A DNA stretch of 64,000 nucleotides from Pseudonocardia lacus (GTDB lineage Bacteria > Actinomycetota > Actinomycetes > Mycobacteriales > Pseudonocardiaceae): positions 1-64,000 of the forward strand of contig NZ_JAHDTH010000011.1 in assembly GCF_018531445.1 (NCBI RefSeq), written 5' to 3'. A program made the position numbers and the translations under genes. Shown here piece by piece: positions 25,288 to 34,078 of this stretch. The notes beneath the pieces were generated by a model that saw nothing but the letters and a program-made list of their open reading frames with translations, was not told where the DNA came from and ran no database searches. Within the stretch, counting starts at the first letter, position 1. Each line of letters starts with the position of its first letter.

Positions 25288-26235
25288 TCACTCGATGTGG
25301 CGCAGCTCCTCGGGTTCGAACTCCTCCACCCCGCTGGCGTCGACGTCGGTGGTGCGCATGGTCCGGGCGACGGCGAGCGCCTCGAGCCTGCGCTTGACCA
25401 GTCCCCGCTGGAACTCGTCGTCGAAGCCTGCCGCCGCGCGGGCGTCGGTCTCGGCGGCGCCGTAGGCACCGGTCAGGCCGGCGGTGAGCTCCTCCCAGCG
25501 CCGCTCGACCCACGGCCACAGCTCCGGGTTCTCGGCGATGATGCGCCGGCCGAGGTAGGTGCCGTAGGCGATGTGGCGGCGCTCGTCGCGCTGGGTGAGC
25601 TTGAGCCCCGCCTCCAGGCCGGGCAGCTTCTCCAGGAACCGGAACGTCTGCTCCCAGCGGCGGTAGCCGGCGATCGCCGCGACGCCCTCGACGAGCTGGT
25701 TGTAGATGATCGTCGCGTCCAGGATCGCCCGCGGCGACCGGTCGGTGTCCAGCCGGCGCATCACCTCGGTGAGCTGGCCGTCGAAGACGCCGAGGCGGTT
25801 CGGTCCCAGCGCGGCCTGCTGCTCGCGGACGAGGTCGTCGAGGGAGGCCGGGTCCAGCCCGACGGCGTCGAACCACCGGCGGAACATCTCGGTGTGCTTG
25901 GCCTCCTCCATCGCGAACATCGACAGGTACATCGTGTCCTCGAGGCGGCCGAGGTCGGACATGCAGCGCAGCAGCGGGACGATGTCCAGCGTCACGGCCT
26001 CCTCGCCGACCATGAACCCGCGGGCGGACAGCGCGACCCGCGTGCGCTGGCCCTGCGACATCTCCTGCCAGTCGATCGCGTCCTGGGAGAAGTCGATGTC
26101 GGCCGGGTCCCAGAACAGCTTCTTGGACTTCTCCCAGAGCCGCCAGGGCACCGACGCGTAGTCGAGGCCGCGCGTGGACCGGTAGCGCCCGATCTCCGTC
26201 TCCTGGATCTTGCCGCCGGCCAGGGGTTCGGTCAT
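25288..26235 (-). CDS. R2-like ligand-binding oxidase (R2lox, Mn/Fe)
   Basis: The 315-residue ferritin-like protein carries all R2lox metal ligands: E78 (GEEAVT), E111 and H114 (MEEAKHTEMF), E183 (YNQLVEGVA), E218 and H221 (RDERRHIAYG). The residues that form the Val-Tyr ether crosslink in the family are V81 and Y178. Offsets to the known M. tuberculosis residue numbers are constant (+10, then +16), which makes the match secure. R2lox assembles a Mn/Fe site, binds a long-chain fatty-acid-like ligand and has two-electron oxidase chemistry; its physiological substrate is unknown. The ATG 26235 has GAGGAG upstream. The SDR follows 64 bases later. Confidence 0.93.
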   Translation of the reverse strand: MTEPLAGGKIQETEIGRYRSTRGLDYASVPWRLWEKSKKLFWDPADIDFSQDAIDWQEMSQGQRTRVALSARGFMVGEEAVTLDIVPLLRCMSDLGRLEDTMYLSMFAMEEAKHTEMFRRWFDAVGLDPASLDDLVREQQAALGPNRLGVFDGQLTEVMRRLDTDRSPRAILDATIIYNQLVEGVAAIAGYRRWEQTFRFLEKLPGLEAGLKLTQRDERRHIAYGTYLGRRIIAENPELWPWVERRWEELTAGLTGAYGAAETDARAAAGFDDEFQRGLVKRRLEALAVARTMRTTDVDASGVEEFEPEELRHIE

Positions 26236-26277
26236 CGGGTCTCCTCATGGGGCCGTGTCGCCACGCGTTGGAGCTGC

Positions 26278-26287
26278 GTTCTAGAAC
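26278..26287. promoter_or_regulatory. 10-bp palindrome GTTCTAGAAC upstream of R2lox
   Basis: GTTCTAGAAC is a perfect palindrome 43 bases ahead of the R2lox start and 64 bases from the KstR-like site. It contains two everted TAGAAC half-sites, the same hexamer as in the KstR-like operator, so one regulator may read both. Confidence 0.4.
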
Positions 26288-26350
26288 CAACCCGGCCATT
26301 AGACGTCCCCGGGCGGGCGCACGGCAACCGGCCGGCGGACCGTTGACGAC

Positions 26351-26364
26351 TAGAACGTGTTCCA
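26351..26364. promoter_or_regulatory. KstR-like operator TAGAACGTGTTCCA
   Basis: The 14 bases fit the KstR consensus TnnAACnnGTTnnA at all fixed positions. A TTGACG hexamer (26343-26348) that could be the -35 box precedes it by two bases, so a bound protein would block the promoter of the phosphotransferase gene starting at 26411. KstR is the TetR repressor of cholesterol catabolism in mycolic-acid actinomycetes; related acyl-CoA-sensing TetR proteins use similar sites. Confidence 0.5.
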
Positions 26365-26410
26365 CCCATCCTGTGTGCCGTCGACGACGACACCGGACCG
26401 GGGAGGGCTC

Positions 26411-27538
26411 GTGACCCAGGCGCCACCACCGGAGGGGATGAAGCTCCGGCGCTCCAGCCGCGACCCGCGCGAGGTCCCGGACCGGCTTGCCGCCTGGCTG
26501 GGCACCGTGCTCCCGCCCGGCGCCGACCCGGTGGTCGCGGTGCGCGGCGGCCTCGACGCCAACGGGCTGTCGTCGGAGACCCTGCTCGTCGACATCACCT
26601 GGTCCGCCGACGGCCGGCGCGAGCTCGGCCGGTACGTGGCCCGCGTCGCCCCCACCCCCGAGGACGTGCCGGTCTTCCCGACCTACGCGATGCGCGCCCA
26701 GTACGACACGATCCGGATCGTCGGCGAGCGCAGCGACGTGCCGGTGCCCGGGGTGCGCTGGCTGGAGCCGACCGGGCGGGTGCTCGGCAGCCCGTTCTTC
26801 CTGATGGACCGCGTCGAGGGCGTCGTCCCGCAGGACGTGCTGCCCTACAGCTTCGGCGACAACTGGCTGTTCGACGCCACCGCCGAGCAGCAGCGCGCCC
26901 TGCAGGACCGCACCGTCGAGGTCCTGGCGACGCTGCACGCCATCCCCGACGCCCCGACGACCTTCGCGTTCCTCGACCCCGACCACCCCGGCGGCTCGGC
27001 GCTGGCGCGCAACCTCGCCCGCACCGCCGCGTGGTACGAGTTCGCCGCGGCCGGCGTCGGCCGCTCACCGCTCGTCGAACGCGCGCTGGCCTGGCTGCGC
27101 TCGGCCCTGCCCGACCCCGACGAGACGGTGCTCAGCTGGGGCGACTCGCGGATCGGGAACGTGCTCTACCGCGACTTCGCACCGGTCGGCGTCCTGGACT
27201 GGGAGATGGCCACCGTCGGCCCGCGCGAGCTGGACGTCAGCTGGCTGGTCTTCGCGCACCGGGTGTTCGAGTCCCTCAGCGCCATGCTGGGGCTGCCCGG
27301 CATGCCCGATTTCCTGCGCGAGGACGACGTCGTGGCCGAGTACGAACGCCTCACCGGCGCCCGCCTCGACGACCTGACCTGGTACCACGTCCACAACTCG
27401 GCCCGGTGGGGCATCGTGTTCCTGCGCACCGGCGCGCGGCAGATCCACTTCGGGGAGATCGAGCGCCCGGACGACGTCGAGTCGCTGATGCACAACCGGA
27501 CGCTGATGGAGGCGCTGCTGGCCGAGGTGGGCGCCTGA
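26411..27538 (+). CDS. Phosphotransferase family protein (APH fold, ACAD10/11-like)
   Basis: The 375-residue protein is an aminoglycoside-phosphotransferase-fold kinase. The catalytic loop is LSWGDSRIGNVLY and the metal-binding motif VLDWEMATVG. Homologs of this type act on hydroxyacyl-CoA or other small alcohols and often accompany acyl-CoA dehydrogenases and lipid genes. The GTG 26411 has GGGAGGG upstream; earlier codons in frame lie inside the promoter region. It overlaps the next gene by one base (TGATG), so the two are translationally coupled. Control by a KstR-like repressor is suggested by the operator upstream. Confidence 0.88.
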   Translation: MTQAPPPEGMKLRRSSRDPREVPDRLAAWLGTVLPPGADPVVAVRGGLDANGLSSETLLVDITWSADGRRELGRYVARVAPTPEDVPVFPTYAMRAQYDTIRIVGERSDVPVPGVRWLEPTGRVLGSPFFLMDRVEGVVPQDVLPYSFGDNWLFDATAEQQRALQDRTVEVLATLHAIPDAPTTFAFLDPDHPGGSALARNLARTAAWYEFAAAGVGRSPLVERALAWLRSALPDPDETVLSWGDSRIGNVLYRDFAPVGVLDWEMATVGPRELDVSWLVFAHRVFESLSAMLGLPGMPDFLREDDVVAEYERLTGARLDDLTWYHVHNSARWGIVFLRTGARQIHFGEIERPDDVESLMHNRTLMEALLAEVGA

Positions 27539-28635
27539 TGGTCGGACCGCTGGACGAGTTCCCCGTCCACCAGGTCGCGCTGCCCGTCGAGTGGGCCGGC
27601 ACCAGCGACCGCAACTTCTACGACCGCTGCTACCTCAACGCGCACGACCGCGGCGACGTCGTCGTGATCACCGGCGCGGGCTGGTACCCGAACCTGGGGA
27701 CCAAGGACGCGTTCCTGCTGGTCCGCCGCGGCGACGTGCAGACGGCCGTGCACCTGTCCGACGCGATCGACGGCGACCGGCTGCGGCAGCGGGTCGGCGG
27801 CTACCGGATCGAGGTCGTCGAGCCGCTGCGCCGGCTGCGGGTCGTGCTGGAGGAGACCGAGGGCGTCGCCGCCGACCTCACCTGGACGGGCTCGTTCCCG
27901 GTGCTGCACGAGCCGCCGCACGTCATGCGGACCGGCAGCCGGGTGACCCTGGACGCCCAGCGGTTCGCCCAGGTCGGCGTGTGGGAGGGGGAGGTCTCGG
28001 TCGACGGTGAGCGGATCGCCGTGACCCCCGAGCGCTGGGTCGGCACGCGCGACCGGTCCTGGGGCATCCGGCCGGTCGGCGAGGCGGTGCCCGCCGGGCG
28101 CCCGACGGACCCGCCCTTCGACGGCATGTGGTGGCTGTACGTGCCGGTGCGCTTCGACGGGTTCGCCGTCGTGCTGATCCTGCAGGAGGACCCCGACGGC
28201 CGGCGCACCCTCAACGACTGCTCGCGCATCTGGCCCGACGGGCGCGTCGAGCAGCTCGGCTGGCCCCGCGTGGCGATCACCTACGCGCCCGGGACGCGCG
28301 TGCCCACCAGCGCCTCGATCGCCTGCACGACACCGGACGGCGAACCACTGGTGATCGAGGTCGAGGCGAGCATGGGGGTGCCGCTGCACATCGGCGCCGG
28401 GTACGGCGGCGACCCCGACTGGACGCACGGGACGTGGCGGGGCGAGGGCTTCGCCGAGCGCGTGACCTACGACCTCACCGACGACGCCGTCGCCGCCCGG
28501 CTGCCGTTCGGCGTCGTCGACCACGTCGCCCGGGCCACCTGCGACGGGCACGAGGGGTGGGGCCTGTTCGAGCACGCTGCGCTGGGCCGCCACGACCCCA
28601 GCGGCTTCCCCGACTGGTTCGCCGTCGCCCCGTGA
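27538..28635 (+). CDS. Conserved protein of unknown function, beta-rich, coupled to the phosphotransferase
   Basis: The 365-residue product starts MVGPLDEFPVHQVALPVEWA followed by TSDRNFYDRCYLNAHDRGD and is rich in beta strands and tryptophan (WVGTRDRSWGIRPVG, DGMWWLYVPVRFDGF). The sequence order is like that of actinomycete proteins with a lipocalin-like double-barrel (AttH/CrtC-like) organisation found near lipid and steroid genes; this is recollection of pattern, not a search. No signal peptide or membrane segment is present. Its ATG overlaps the stop of the phosphotransferase gene, so both work in one process. Confidence 0.75.
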   Translation: MVGPLDEFPVHQVALPVEWAGTSDRNFYDRCYLNAHDRGDVVVITGAGWYPNLGTKDAFLLVRRGDVQTAVHLSDAIDGDRLRQRVGGYRIEVVEPLRRLRVVLEETEGVAADLTWTGSFPVLHEPPHVMRTGSRVTLDAQRFAQVGVWEGEVSVDGERIAVTPERWVGTRDRSWGIRPVGEAVPAGRPTDPPFDGMWWLYVPVRFDGFAVVLILQEDPDGRRTLNDCSRIWPDGRVEQLGWPRVAITYAPGTRVPTSASIACTTPDGEPLVIEVEASMGVPLHIGAGYGGDPDWTHGTWRGEGFAERVTYDLTDDAVAARLPFGVVDHVARATCDGHEGWGLFEHAALGRHDPSGFPDWFAVAP

Positions 28636-28729
28636 GCCTCGATCCCCCGCCCGCGTTCGGCTAGTGTCATCCGTCCGCCGGTCGTCGCGCCGGCGCAGCG
28701 GGCCGGTGCGCGCTCGGGGGAGGTGCTGC

Positions 28730-29554
28730 GTGAAGGCGCGGTCGTTGGTCTTCGACCTGTTCGGCGACTACCTGCGCTACCGCGGCGGGGAGGTGCGGCT
28801 GCGGGCCCTGGTGTCGCTGATGGGGTGCTTCGAGGTGCCCGAGCCGACCGTGCGCGTGGCGGTGACGCGGATGCGCAAGGAGGGCTGGCTGGCCAGCAGG
28901 CGCGACGGTCGGGAGACCGTGTACGCGCTCACCGGCGCCGCGTGGGCGCTGCTCGACGAGGGGCGCGAGCGCATCTTCCACCGGGCGCAGGGCCCGTGGG
29001 ACGGGCAGTGGCACATGGTGCTCTACTCCGTCCCGGAGACCGAGCGCGCGGTGCGCGAGCAGTTGCGCAAGAAGCTGGCGTGGTTCGGGTTCGGCCCGTT
29101 CTCCGCGGGGGTGTGGCTGAGCCCGCACGACCGCGCCGGGCGGGTCCGCGAGGCGTTCGCCGGCGAGCCCGCCGTCCGGCTCGACGTGTTCCGGTCGCGC
29201 TCGGAGGGCGCGCGGTCCGACCGCGACATCGCGGCCCGGGCCTGGGACCTCCCCGAGCTGGACCGGGCCTACGCCGACCTGCTCGCCACCTACCGCCCCC
29301 GCCTCGCCGACTACCGGGCCGGTGCGCTGCGGGGGGCCGACGCGCTGGTCGAGCGGATGCGGCTGGTCCACGACTACCGGCGCTTCCCGTTCCGCGACCC
29401 CGACCTCCCCCCGGAGCTGCTGCCGGCCGGGTGGGGCGGGCGGGCGGCCCACGAGGTGTTCCTGCAGGCCCACGGCCTGCTGCGGGGGCCGGCCGAGGCC
29501 TGCGTGGACGCGCTCACCCGCTCCGCCGCCGTCCCCGACCAGGAGGCAGGCTGA
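28730..29554 (+). CDS. PaaX-like transcriptional regulator
   Basis: The 274-residue protein matches PaaX family regulators: N-terminal winged helix (LVFDLFGDYLRYRGGEVRLR, then PEPTVRVAVTRMRKEGWLAS) and the PaaX effector domain with WHMVLYSVPETERAVREQLR, KLAWFGFGPFSAGVWLSPHD. PaaX repressors respond to aryl-CoA thioesters. The GTG 28730 has GGGGGAGG upstream. It is followed after 94 bases by a flavin monooxygenase and an aryl ligase, whose likely aryl-CoA intermediate is a plausible effector. Confidence 0.9.
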   Translation: MKARSLVFDLFGDYLRYRGGEVRLRALVSLMGCFEVPEPTVRVAVTRMRKEGWLASRRDGRETVYALTGAAWALLDEGRERIFHRAQGPWDGQWHMVLYSVPETERAVREQLRKKLAWFGFGPFSAGVWLSPHDRAGRVREAFAGEPAVRLDVFRSRSEGARSDRDIAARAWDLPELDRAYADLLATYRPRLADYRAGALRGADALVERMRLVHDYRRFPFRDPDLPPELLPAGWGGRAAHEVFLQAHGLLRGPAEACVDALTRSAAVPDQEAG

Positions 29555-29648
29555 CGCCGGAGGGACCGCGACTAGTTACGTGCGCTGGACGGTCGTTCGC
29601 GCGGCGTTGTAGCGTGATCGGGCAGATCGTGGAAGGAGCCTGGTCCCG

Positions 29649-31229
29649 ATGCGGATCGCCGTCGTGGGGGGCGGTCCGGGTGGGCTGTTCCTCGCCCTCC
29701 TGGTCCGGCGGGCCGCCCCGGCCGTCGAGGTCACCGTGTTCGAGCGCAACCGCGCCGACGACACGTTCGGCTTCGGCGTGGTGTTCTCCGACCGCACGCT
29801 GGCCGGCATCCACGAGGCCGACCCGGTGCTGCGTCGGGCGCTGACCGAGCACGGCCGGCACTGGGACGAGATCGAGGTCCGGATCAAGGGCGAGCGCATC
29901 CGCTGCGGCGGCAACGGCATGGCCGCCGTCGTGCGCCGCACCCTGCTGTCGCTGCTGCAGGCCCGCGCCCACGAGGTCGGCGCCGACCTGCGCTTCGCCA
30001 CCGAGGTCACCCTGGACGACCTCACCGGCTACGACCTGGTCGTCGCCGCCGACGGCACCGGGTCGACGATCCGCGAGCAGGTCGGGGTCGACCTGGGCAC
30101 CGAGGTCGACACGGCGACGGCGAAGTTCATCTGGTTCGGCACCGACCACCTGTTCGACGGGCTGACGTTCGTGCACGAGCGCAGCCCGGACGGCGTGTTC
30201 GCGGTGCACGGCTACCCGATCTCCGGCCCCGGCGACGGCCCGGTGTCCACGTTCATCGTGGAGACCGACGAGGCGACCTGGCGCCGCGCCGGCCTCGACG
30301 GGTTCGACGCCTCCCAGCCGCCCGGCACCAGCGACCAGGTGACGAAGGACTACCTGGAGCAGCTGTTCGCCGACCAGATCGACGGCCGGCGGCTGCTGGT
30401 CAACAACAGCCGCTGGGGCAGCTTCCGCACCCGCCGCACCCGCCGCTGGCACACCACCGTCCCGCGCCCCGTCGCGTTCCTGGGCGACGCCGTGCACACC
30501 GCGCACTTCTCGGTCGGGTCGGGCACGAAGATGGCGATGGAGGACGCCGTCGCGCTGGCCCGCGCGATCACCGCGACGCCGGACGACCTCCCCGCCGCGC
30601 TGGAGGCGTACGAGCGGGCCGCGCAGCCGTCCGTGCGCAGGATCCAGGACTCGGCCCGGCCGAGCCTGGCCTGGTGGGAGCACTTCGGCCGCTACCACGA
30701 CGAGTTCGAGCCCTGGCAGTTCGCCTACCACTTCCTCTCCCGCAGCATCACCGACTCCCGGCTCGCCCGGCGCGACCCGGCGTTCGTCGCGGCCAGCCAC
30801 CGCGGCTGGGTCGCCGCGCACGGGGCCGAGCCGCTGGACACGCCGTTCGCCCGGGGCGGCTGGTCCGCGCCCGGCCGGCTGGTGGACCTGCAGGCGGTCG
30901 ACGGCGTGCCGACCGCGGTGGCCGGCGGCCTCCCGCTCGCGGCCGGGCCGGCACCGGGCCCGTGGGGCGCGCTGGTCGCTGCCCCGGAGACCGAGGACGG
31001 GTTGGCGGAGGTGTTCGCCCGGCTCACCGACCTCGGGGAGCGGTCACCGGTGCTGGTCGCGGTGCACGGCGGCACCCCGCTCACCCGGACCCTGGTGTGC
31101 GAGCGGGCCCGCCTGCACGACCGGCTGCCCGCGCTGCTGGTCGACACCGGCGACGGGGAGGGCCTGCGCGACCGCGCCCTCACCACGGTGCTGTCCGGGC
31201 GGGCCGACCTCGTCGGAGCACCCGCATGA
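29649..31229 (+). CDS. FAD-dependent monooxygenase, salicylyl-CoA 5-hydroxylase-like
   Basis: The 526-residue protein has the p-hydroxybenzoate hydroxylase layout: RIAVVGGGPGGLFLALLVRR at the N-terminus, DG-type motif in LVVAADGTGSTIREQ, and GD motif VAFLGDAVHTAHFSVGSGTK. The segments GFGVVFSDRTL and WDEIEVRIKGERIRCGGNG resemble salicylyl-CoA 5-hydroxylase and 2-aminobenzoyl-CoA monooxygenase. Those enzymes carry a C-terminal OYE domain; here only about 125 residues follow the flavin domain, too short for it. With the ligase 46 bases downstream it likely hydroxylates an aryl-CoA such as salicylyl-CoA to gentisyl-CoA. Substrate is inference. Confidence 0.82.
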   Translation: MRIAVVGGGPGGLFLALLVRRAAPAVEVTVFERNRADDTFGFGVVFSDRTLAGIHEADPVLRRALTEHGRHWDEIEVRIKGERIRCGGNGMAAVVRRTLLSLLQARAHEVGADLRFATEVTLDDLTGYDLVVAADGTGSTIREQVGVDLGTEVDTATAKFIWFGTDHLFDGLTFVHERSPDGVFAVHGYPISGPGDGPVSTFIVETDEATWRRAGLDGFDASQPPGTSDQVTKDYLEQLFADQIDGRRLLVNNSRWGSFRTRRTRRWHTTVPRPVAFLGDAVHTAHFSVGSGTKMAMEDAVALARAITATPDDLPAALEAYERAAQPSVRRIQDSARPSLAWWEHFGRYHDEFEPWQFAYHFLSRSITDSRLARRDPAFVAASHRGWVAAHGAEPLDTPFARGGWSAPGRLVDLQAVDGVPTAVAGGLPLAAGPAPGPWGALVAAPETEDGLAEVFARLTDLGERSPVLVAVHGGTPLTRTLVCERARLHDRLPALLVDTGDGEGLRDRALTTVLSGRADLVGAPA

Positions 31230-31275
31230 GAACCGCACCAAGGACCCGCACGAGGAACAGTGAGGTCGGTTGAGG

Positions 31276-32970
31276 ATGGCGACCCGGACCACTGCGATCA
31301 GCGACCACACGGTGCCCTGGCCCGACGACGTCGCCGCCGACTACGTCGCGAAGGGCTACTGGGCCGGGGTGGCGCTGGGCAGCCTGCTGCGCGAGGTCGC
31401 CGACGGCCGGCCGGACTCGCCCGCACTGGTCGACGCGGCCGACGGGCTGCGGCTCAGCCACGCCGAGCTGGTCGAGCGCGCCGACGCCGCGGCCGCCCGG
31501 CTGCTCGAGCTGGGCATGGCGCCGGGGGAGCGGATCGTCGTGCAGCTGGGCAACGGGTGGGAGTTCGTGGTGCTCACCCTGGCCTGCCTGCGGGCCGGGA
31601 TCGTGCCGGTGATGGCGCTGCCCGCGCACCGGCGCACCGAGCTGGCCCACCTCGCCCGCCACGCCGAGGCCACCGCCATCGCCGTGCCCGACGTGCTGCG
31701 CGACTTCGACCACCAGGCGTTGGCCCACGACCTCGCCGACGACGTCCGCGCCGTCACCGGCGGGCCGTGGCACGTCCTCGTCGCGGGTGGGGCCGTCGCG
31801 GCCGGGAGCGTCGACCTGCGCGCGCTCTGCGGCCCGGGGCAGGACCCCGCCGCCGACCGCGCCCGGCTCGACGCGCTCGTGCCGGGCAGCCGCGAGGTGG
31901 CGGTCTTCCTGCTGTCGGGCGGCACGACCGGGCTGCCGAAGCTGATCGCGCGCACCCACGACGACTACGCCTACAACGCCCGGCGCAGCGCCGAGGTGGC
32001 CGGCGTCGACGCCGACACGGCCTACCTGGTCAGCCTGCCGGCCGGGCACAACTTCCCGCTGGCCTGCCCGGGCATCCTGGGGACGCTGCTGGCCGGCGGC
32101 CGGGTCGTGCTGCTGCCCTCGCCGGAGCCGGCCCGGGCGTTCGCGACGATCGCGGCCGAGGGCGTCACGCACACCGCCGTGGTGCCGGCGGTGGCCGCGC
32201 GGTGGCTCGACCACGCGACCGAGCACGGCGCCGCCGACCTCGCCTCGCTGCGGGTGCTGCAGGTCGGCGGCGCCCGGCTGGCCGACGAGCTGGCCCGCAA
32301 GGTGCGCCCGGTGCTCGGCACCGCGCTGCAGCAGGTGTTCGGGATGGCCGAGGGCCTGCTCAACTACACCCGCCTCGACGACCCCGACGACGTCGTGTGC
32401 ACCACCCAGGGCCGGCCGATGTCCCCCGCCGACGAGGTCCGCCTCGTCGACGAGCTCGACCGCGACGTCCCCGACGGCGAGCCGGGCTCGCTGCTGACCC
32501 GCGGCCCCTACACCCCGCGCGGCTACTACAAGGCCGCCGAGCAGAACGCCCGCGCCTTCACCGACGGCTGGTACCGCTCGGGCGACGTCTGCCGGCGCAC
32601 CCCGGAGGGCAACCTGGTCGTCGAGGGCCGCGACAAGGACATGATCAACCGCGCCGGCGAGAAGATCTCCGCCGAGGAGGTCGAGAACCTGGTCTACCAG
32701 CTGCCCGCCGTCGCCCAGGTCGCCGCCGTGGCCATGCCCGACCCGCGGCTCGGGGAGCGGGTGTGCCTCTACGTCGTCCCCCGCCCGGGCGCGACCGTCA
32801 CCCTCGACGAGGTCCGGGCGGCGATGGAGGCGATCGGCGTGGCCCGGTTCAAGCTGCCCGAGCACCTCGTCGTCGTCGACGAGCTGGCCGCCACCAAGGT
32901 GGGCAAGATTGACAAGAAGGCGCTGCGCGCCGACATCGCCGCCCGCCTCGGTGCCGCCACCCGGGCCTGA
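31276..32970 (+). CDS. Aryl-AMP/CoA ligase (salicylate or 2,3-dihydroxybenzoate adenylation family)
   Basis: This 564-residue member of the ANL superfamily has motif A3 LLSGGTTGLPKLIARTHDDY, A5 region QQVFGMAEGLLNYTRLD, A7 YRSGDVCRRTPEG, and the A10 lysine in KVGKIDKKALRADI. It is closest in pattern to DhbE/EntE-type and SdgA-type salicylate ligases (PAGHNFPLACPGILGTL). It would adenylate an aromatic acid as the first step for the adjacent monooxygenase. ATG 31276 is preferred over TTG 31270 because GAGG lies at 31262-31265. No carrier-protein gene is present, so a catabolic role is more likely than siderophore assembly. Confidence 0.88.
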   Translation: MATRTTAISDHTVPWPDDVAADYVAKGYWAGVALGSLLREVADGRPDSPALVDAADGLRLSHAELVERADAAAARLLELGMAPGERIVVQLGNGWEFVVLTLACLRAGIVPVMALPAHRRTELAHLARHAEATAIAVPDVLRDFDHQALAHDLADDVRAVTGGPWHVLVAGGAVAAGSVDLRALCGPGQDPAADRARLDALVPGSREVAVFLLSGGTTGLPKLIARTHDDYAYNARRSAEVAGVDADTAYLVSLPAGHNFPLACPGILGTLLAGGRVVLLPSPEPARAFATIAAEGVTHTAVVPAVAARWLDHATEHGAADLASLRVLQVGGARLADELARKVRPVLGTALQQVFGMAEGLLNYTRLDDPDDVVCTTQGRPMSPADEVRLVDELDRDVPDGEPGSLLTRGPYTPRGYYKAAEQNARAFTDGWYRSGDVCRRTPEGNLVVEGRDKDMINRAGEKISAEEVENLVYQLPAVAQVAAVAMPDPRLGERVCLYVVPRPGATVTLDEVRAAMEAIGVARFKLPEHLVVVDELAATKVGKIDKKALRADIAARLGAATRA

Positions 32971-32971
32971 C

Positions 32972-34078
32972 CTACCCGGCGGCCAGGTCCTGCACCCCCG
33001 CCACCGGCTCCGGCCGCGCGCTCGTCGTGGTGAGCTCCACCCACGTCCGTTCCCCGGCGGCCCGCTGCACCGACTCCATGACGTCGAGCACGTGCAGCCC
33101 GAGCTCGTCGCCCGCGCGGTGGGGGCGGCCGTCGGCGAGCGCGAGGGCCAGGTCGGCGACGCCGTAGCCGCGCCCGGAGTCGCGCAGCCCGGCGGTGGTC
33201 CCGATGTCGACCCAGCCGTCCTGCGGGGCGCTCGCCGAGTGCAGCGCGACCGGGCCGGCGAAGTTGTTCGGGTCGGGCACCGAGAGCGAGCCCCCGGTGC
33301 CGTGGACCTCGATGCGCGGCAGCTCCGCCGCCCACACGTCGAAGCTCATGACCATCGTGGACAGCGCGCCGGAGGCGTGCTGCAGGATCCCGGCGATGGT
33401 GGAGTCGACCTCCACGTCGACGCTCTCCCCGGCGCGCGGGCCGGTGCCGATGGTGCGGGTCGCGGACGGGCGGGTGGAGGCGCCGGTCACGCGCACGACC
33501 GGGCCCAGCAGGTGCACCAGGGCCGAGAGGTAGTACGGGCCCATGTCGAGCAGCGGGCCGCCGCCGGGCTGGTAGTAGAAGTCGGGGGCGGGGTGCCAGC
33601 GCTCGTGGCCGGGAGTGGTCATGAACGCCGTGGCCGAGTGCGGGGTGCCGATGCGCCCGGCGTCGACGGCGGCGCGCGCGGTCTGGATCCCGGTGCCGAG
33701 CACCGTGTCGGGTGCGCAGCCCACTCGCAGCCCGGCCGCGGCGGCGGCCTTCACCACCTCGCGGCCCTCGGCCACGGTCAGGGCCAGCGGCTTCTCCACG
33801 TAGACGTGCTTGCCCGCGGCGATGGCGGCCAGCGCCAGGTCGGCGTGCGAGGCCGGCAGGGTCAGCAGCAGCACGAGGTCGACGTCGTCGGCGTCGAGCA
33901 GTTGCGGCAGCGCGAGTGCCCGGGCCCCGGGGTGCCGGGCGGCCAGCGCCGCGGCCCGCTCGCCGTCGACGTCGCAGACCGCGGTGACGCGCAGCTGCGG
34001 CAGCCGGGACAGCGACGTCGAGTACTGGCCCGAGATGAACCCGGCCCCGACGATCCCGACCCTCAGCGCGCCGCCCAC
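32972..34078 (-). CDS. Gfo/Idh/MocA family sugar oxidoreductase (ThuB-like)
   Basis: The 368-residue NAD(P)-dependent dehydrogenase begins with the Rossmann motif RVGIVGAGFISGQY and has the family catalytic EKP in GKHVYVEKPLALTVAEG, followed by GGGPLLDMGPYYLSAL. Paired with ThuA, such proteins oxidise carbon 3 of sugars (ThuB in trehalose catabolism of rhizobia). The start is ambiguous: GTG 34078 (GGGGG upstream, overlapping the ThuA gene by 16 bases) is used here; a CTG at 34066 would remove four residues. Its last base is two bases from the end of the convergent ligase gene. Confidence 0.88.
   Translation of the reverse strand: MGGALRVGIVGAGFISGQYSTSLSRLPQLRVTAVCDVDGERAAALAARHPGARALALPQLLDADDVDLVLLLTLPASHADLALAAIAAGKHVYVEKPLALTVAEGREVVKAAAAAGLRVGCAPDTVLGTGIQTARAAVDAGRIGTPHSATAFMTTPGHERWHPAPDFYYQPGGGPLLDMGPYYLSALVHLLGPVVRVTGASTRPSATRTIGTGPRAGESVDVEVDSTIAGILQHASGALSTMVMSFDVWAAELPRIEVHGTGGSLSVPDPNNFAGPVALHSASAPQDGWVDIGTTAGLRDSGRGYGVADLALALADGRPHRAGDELGLHVLDVMESVQRAAGERTWVELTTTSARPEPVAGVQDLAAG

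Noticed and set aside
31270-31275. TTG start for the aryl ligase
   Set aside because: ATG follows two codons later and is better spaced from GAGG at 31262-31265.
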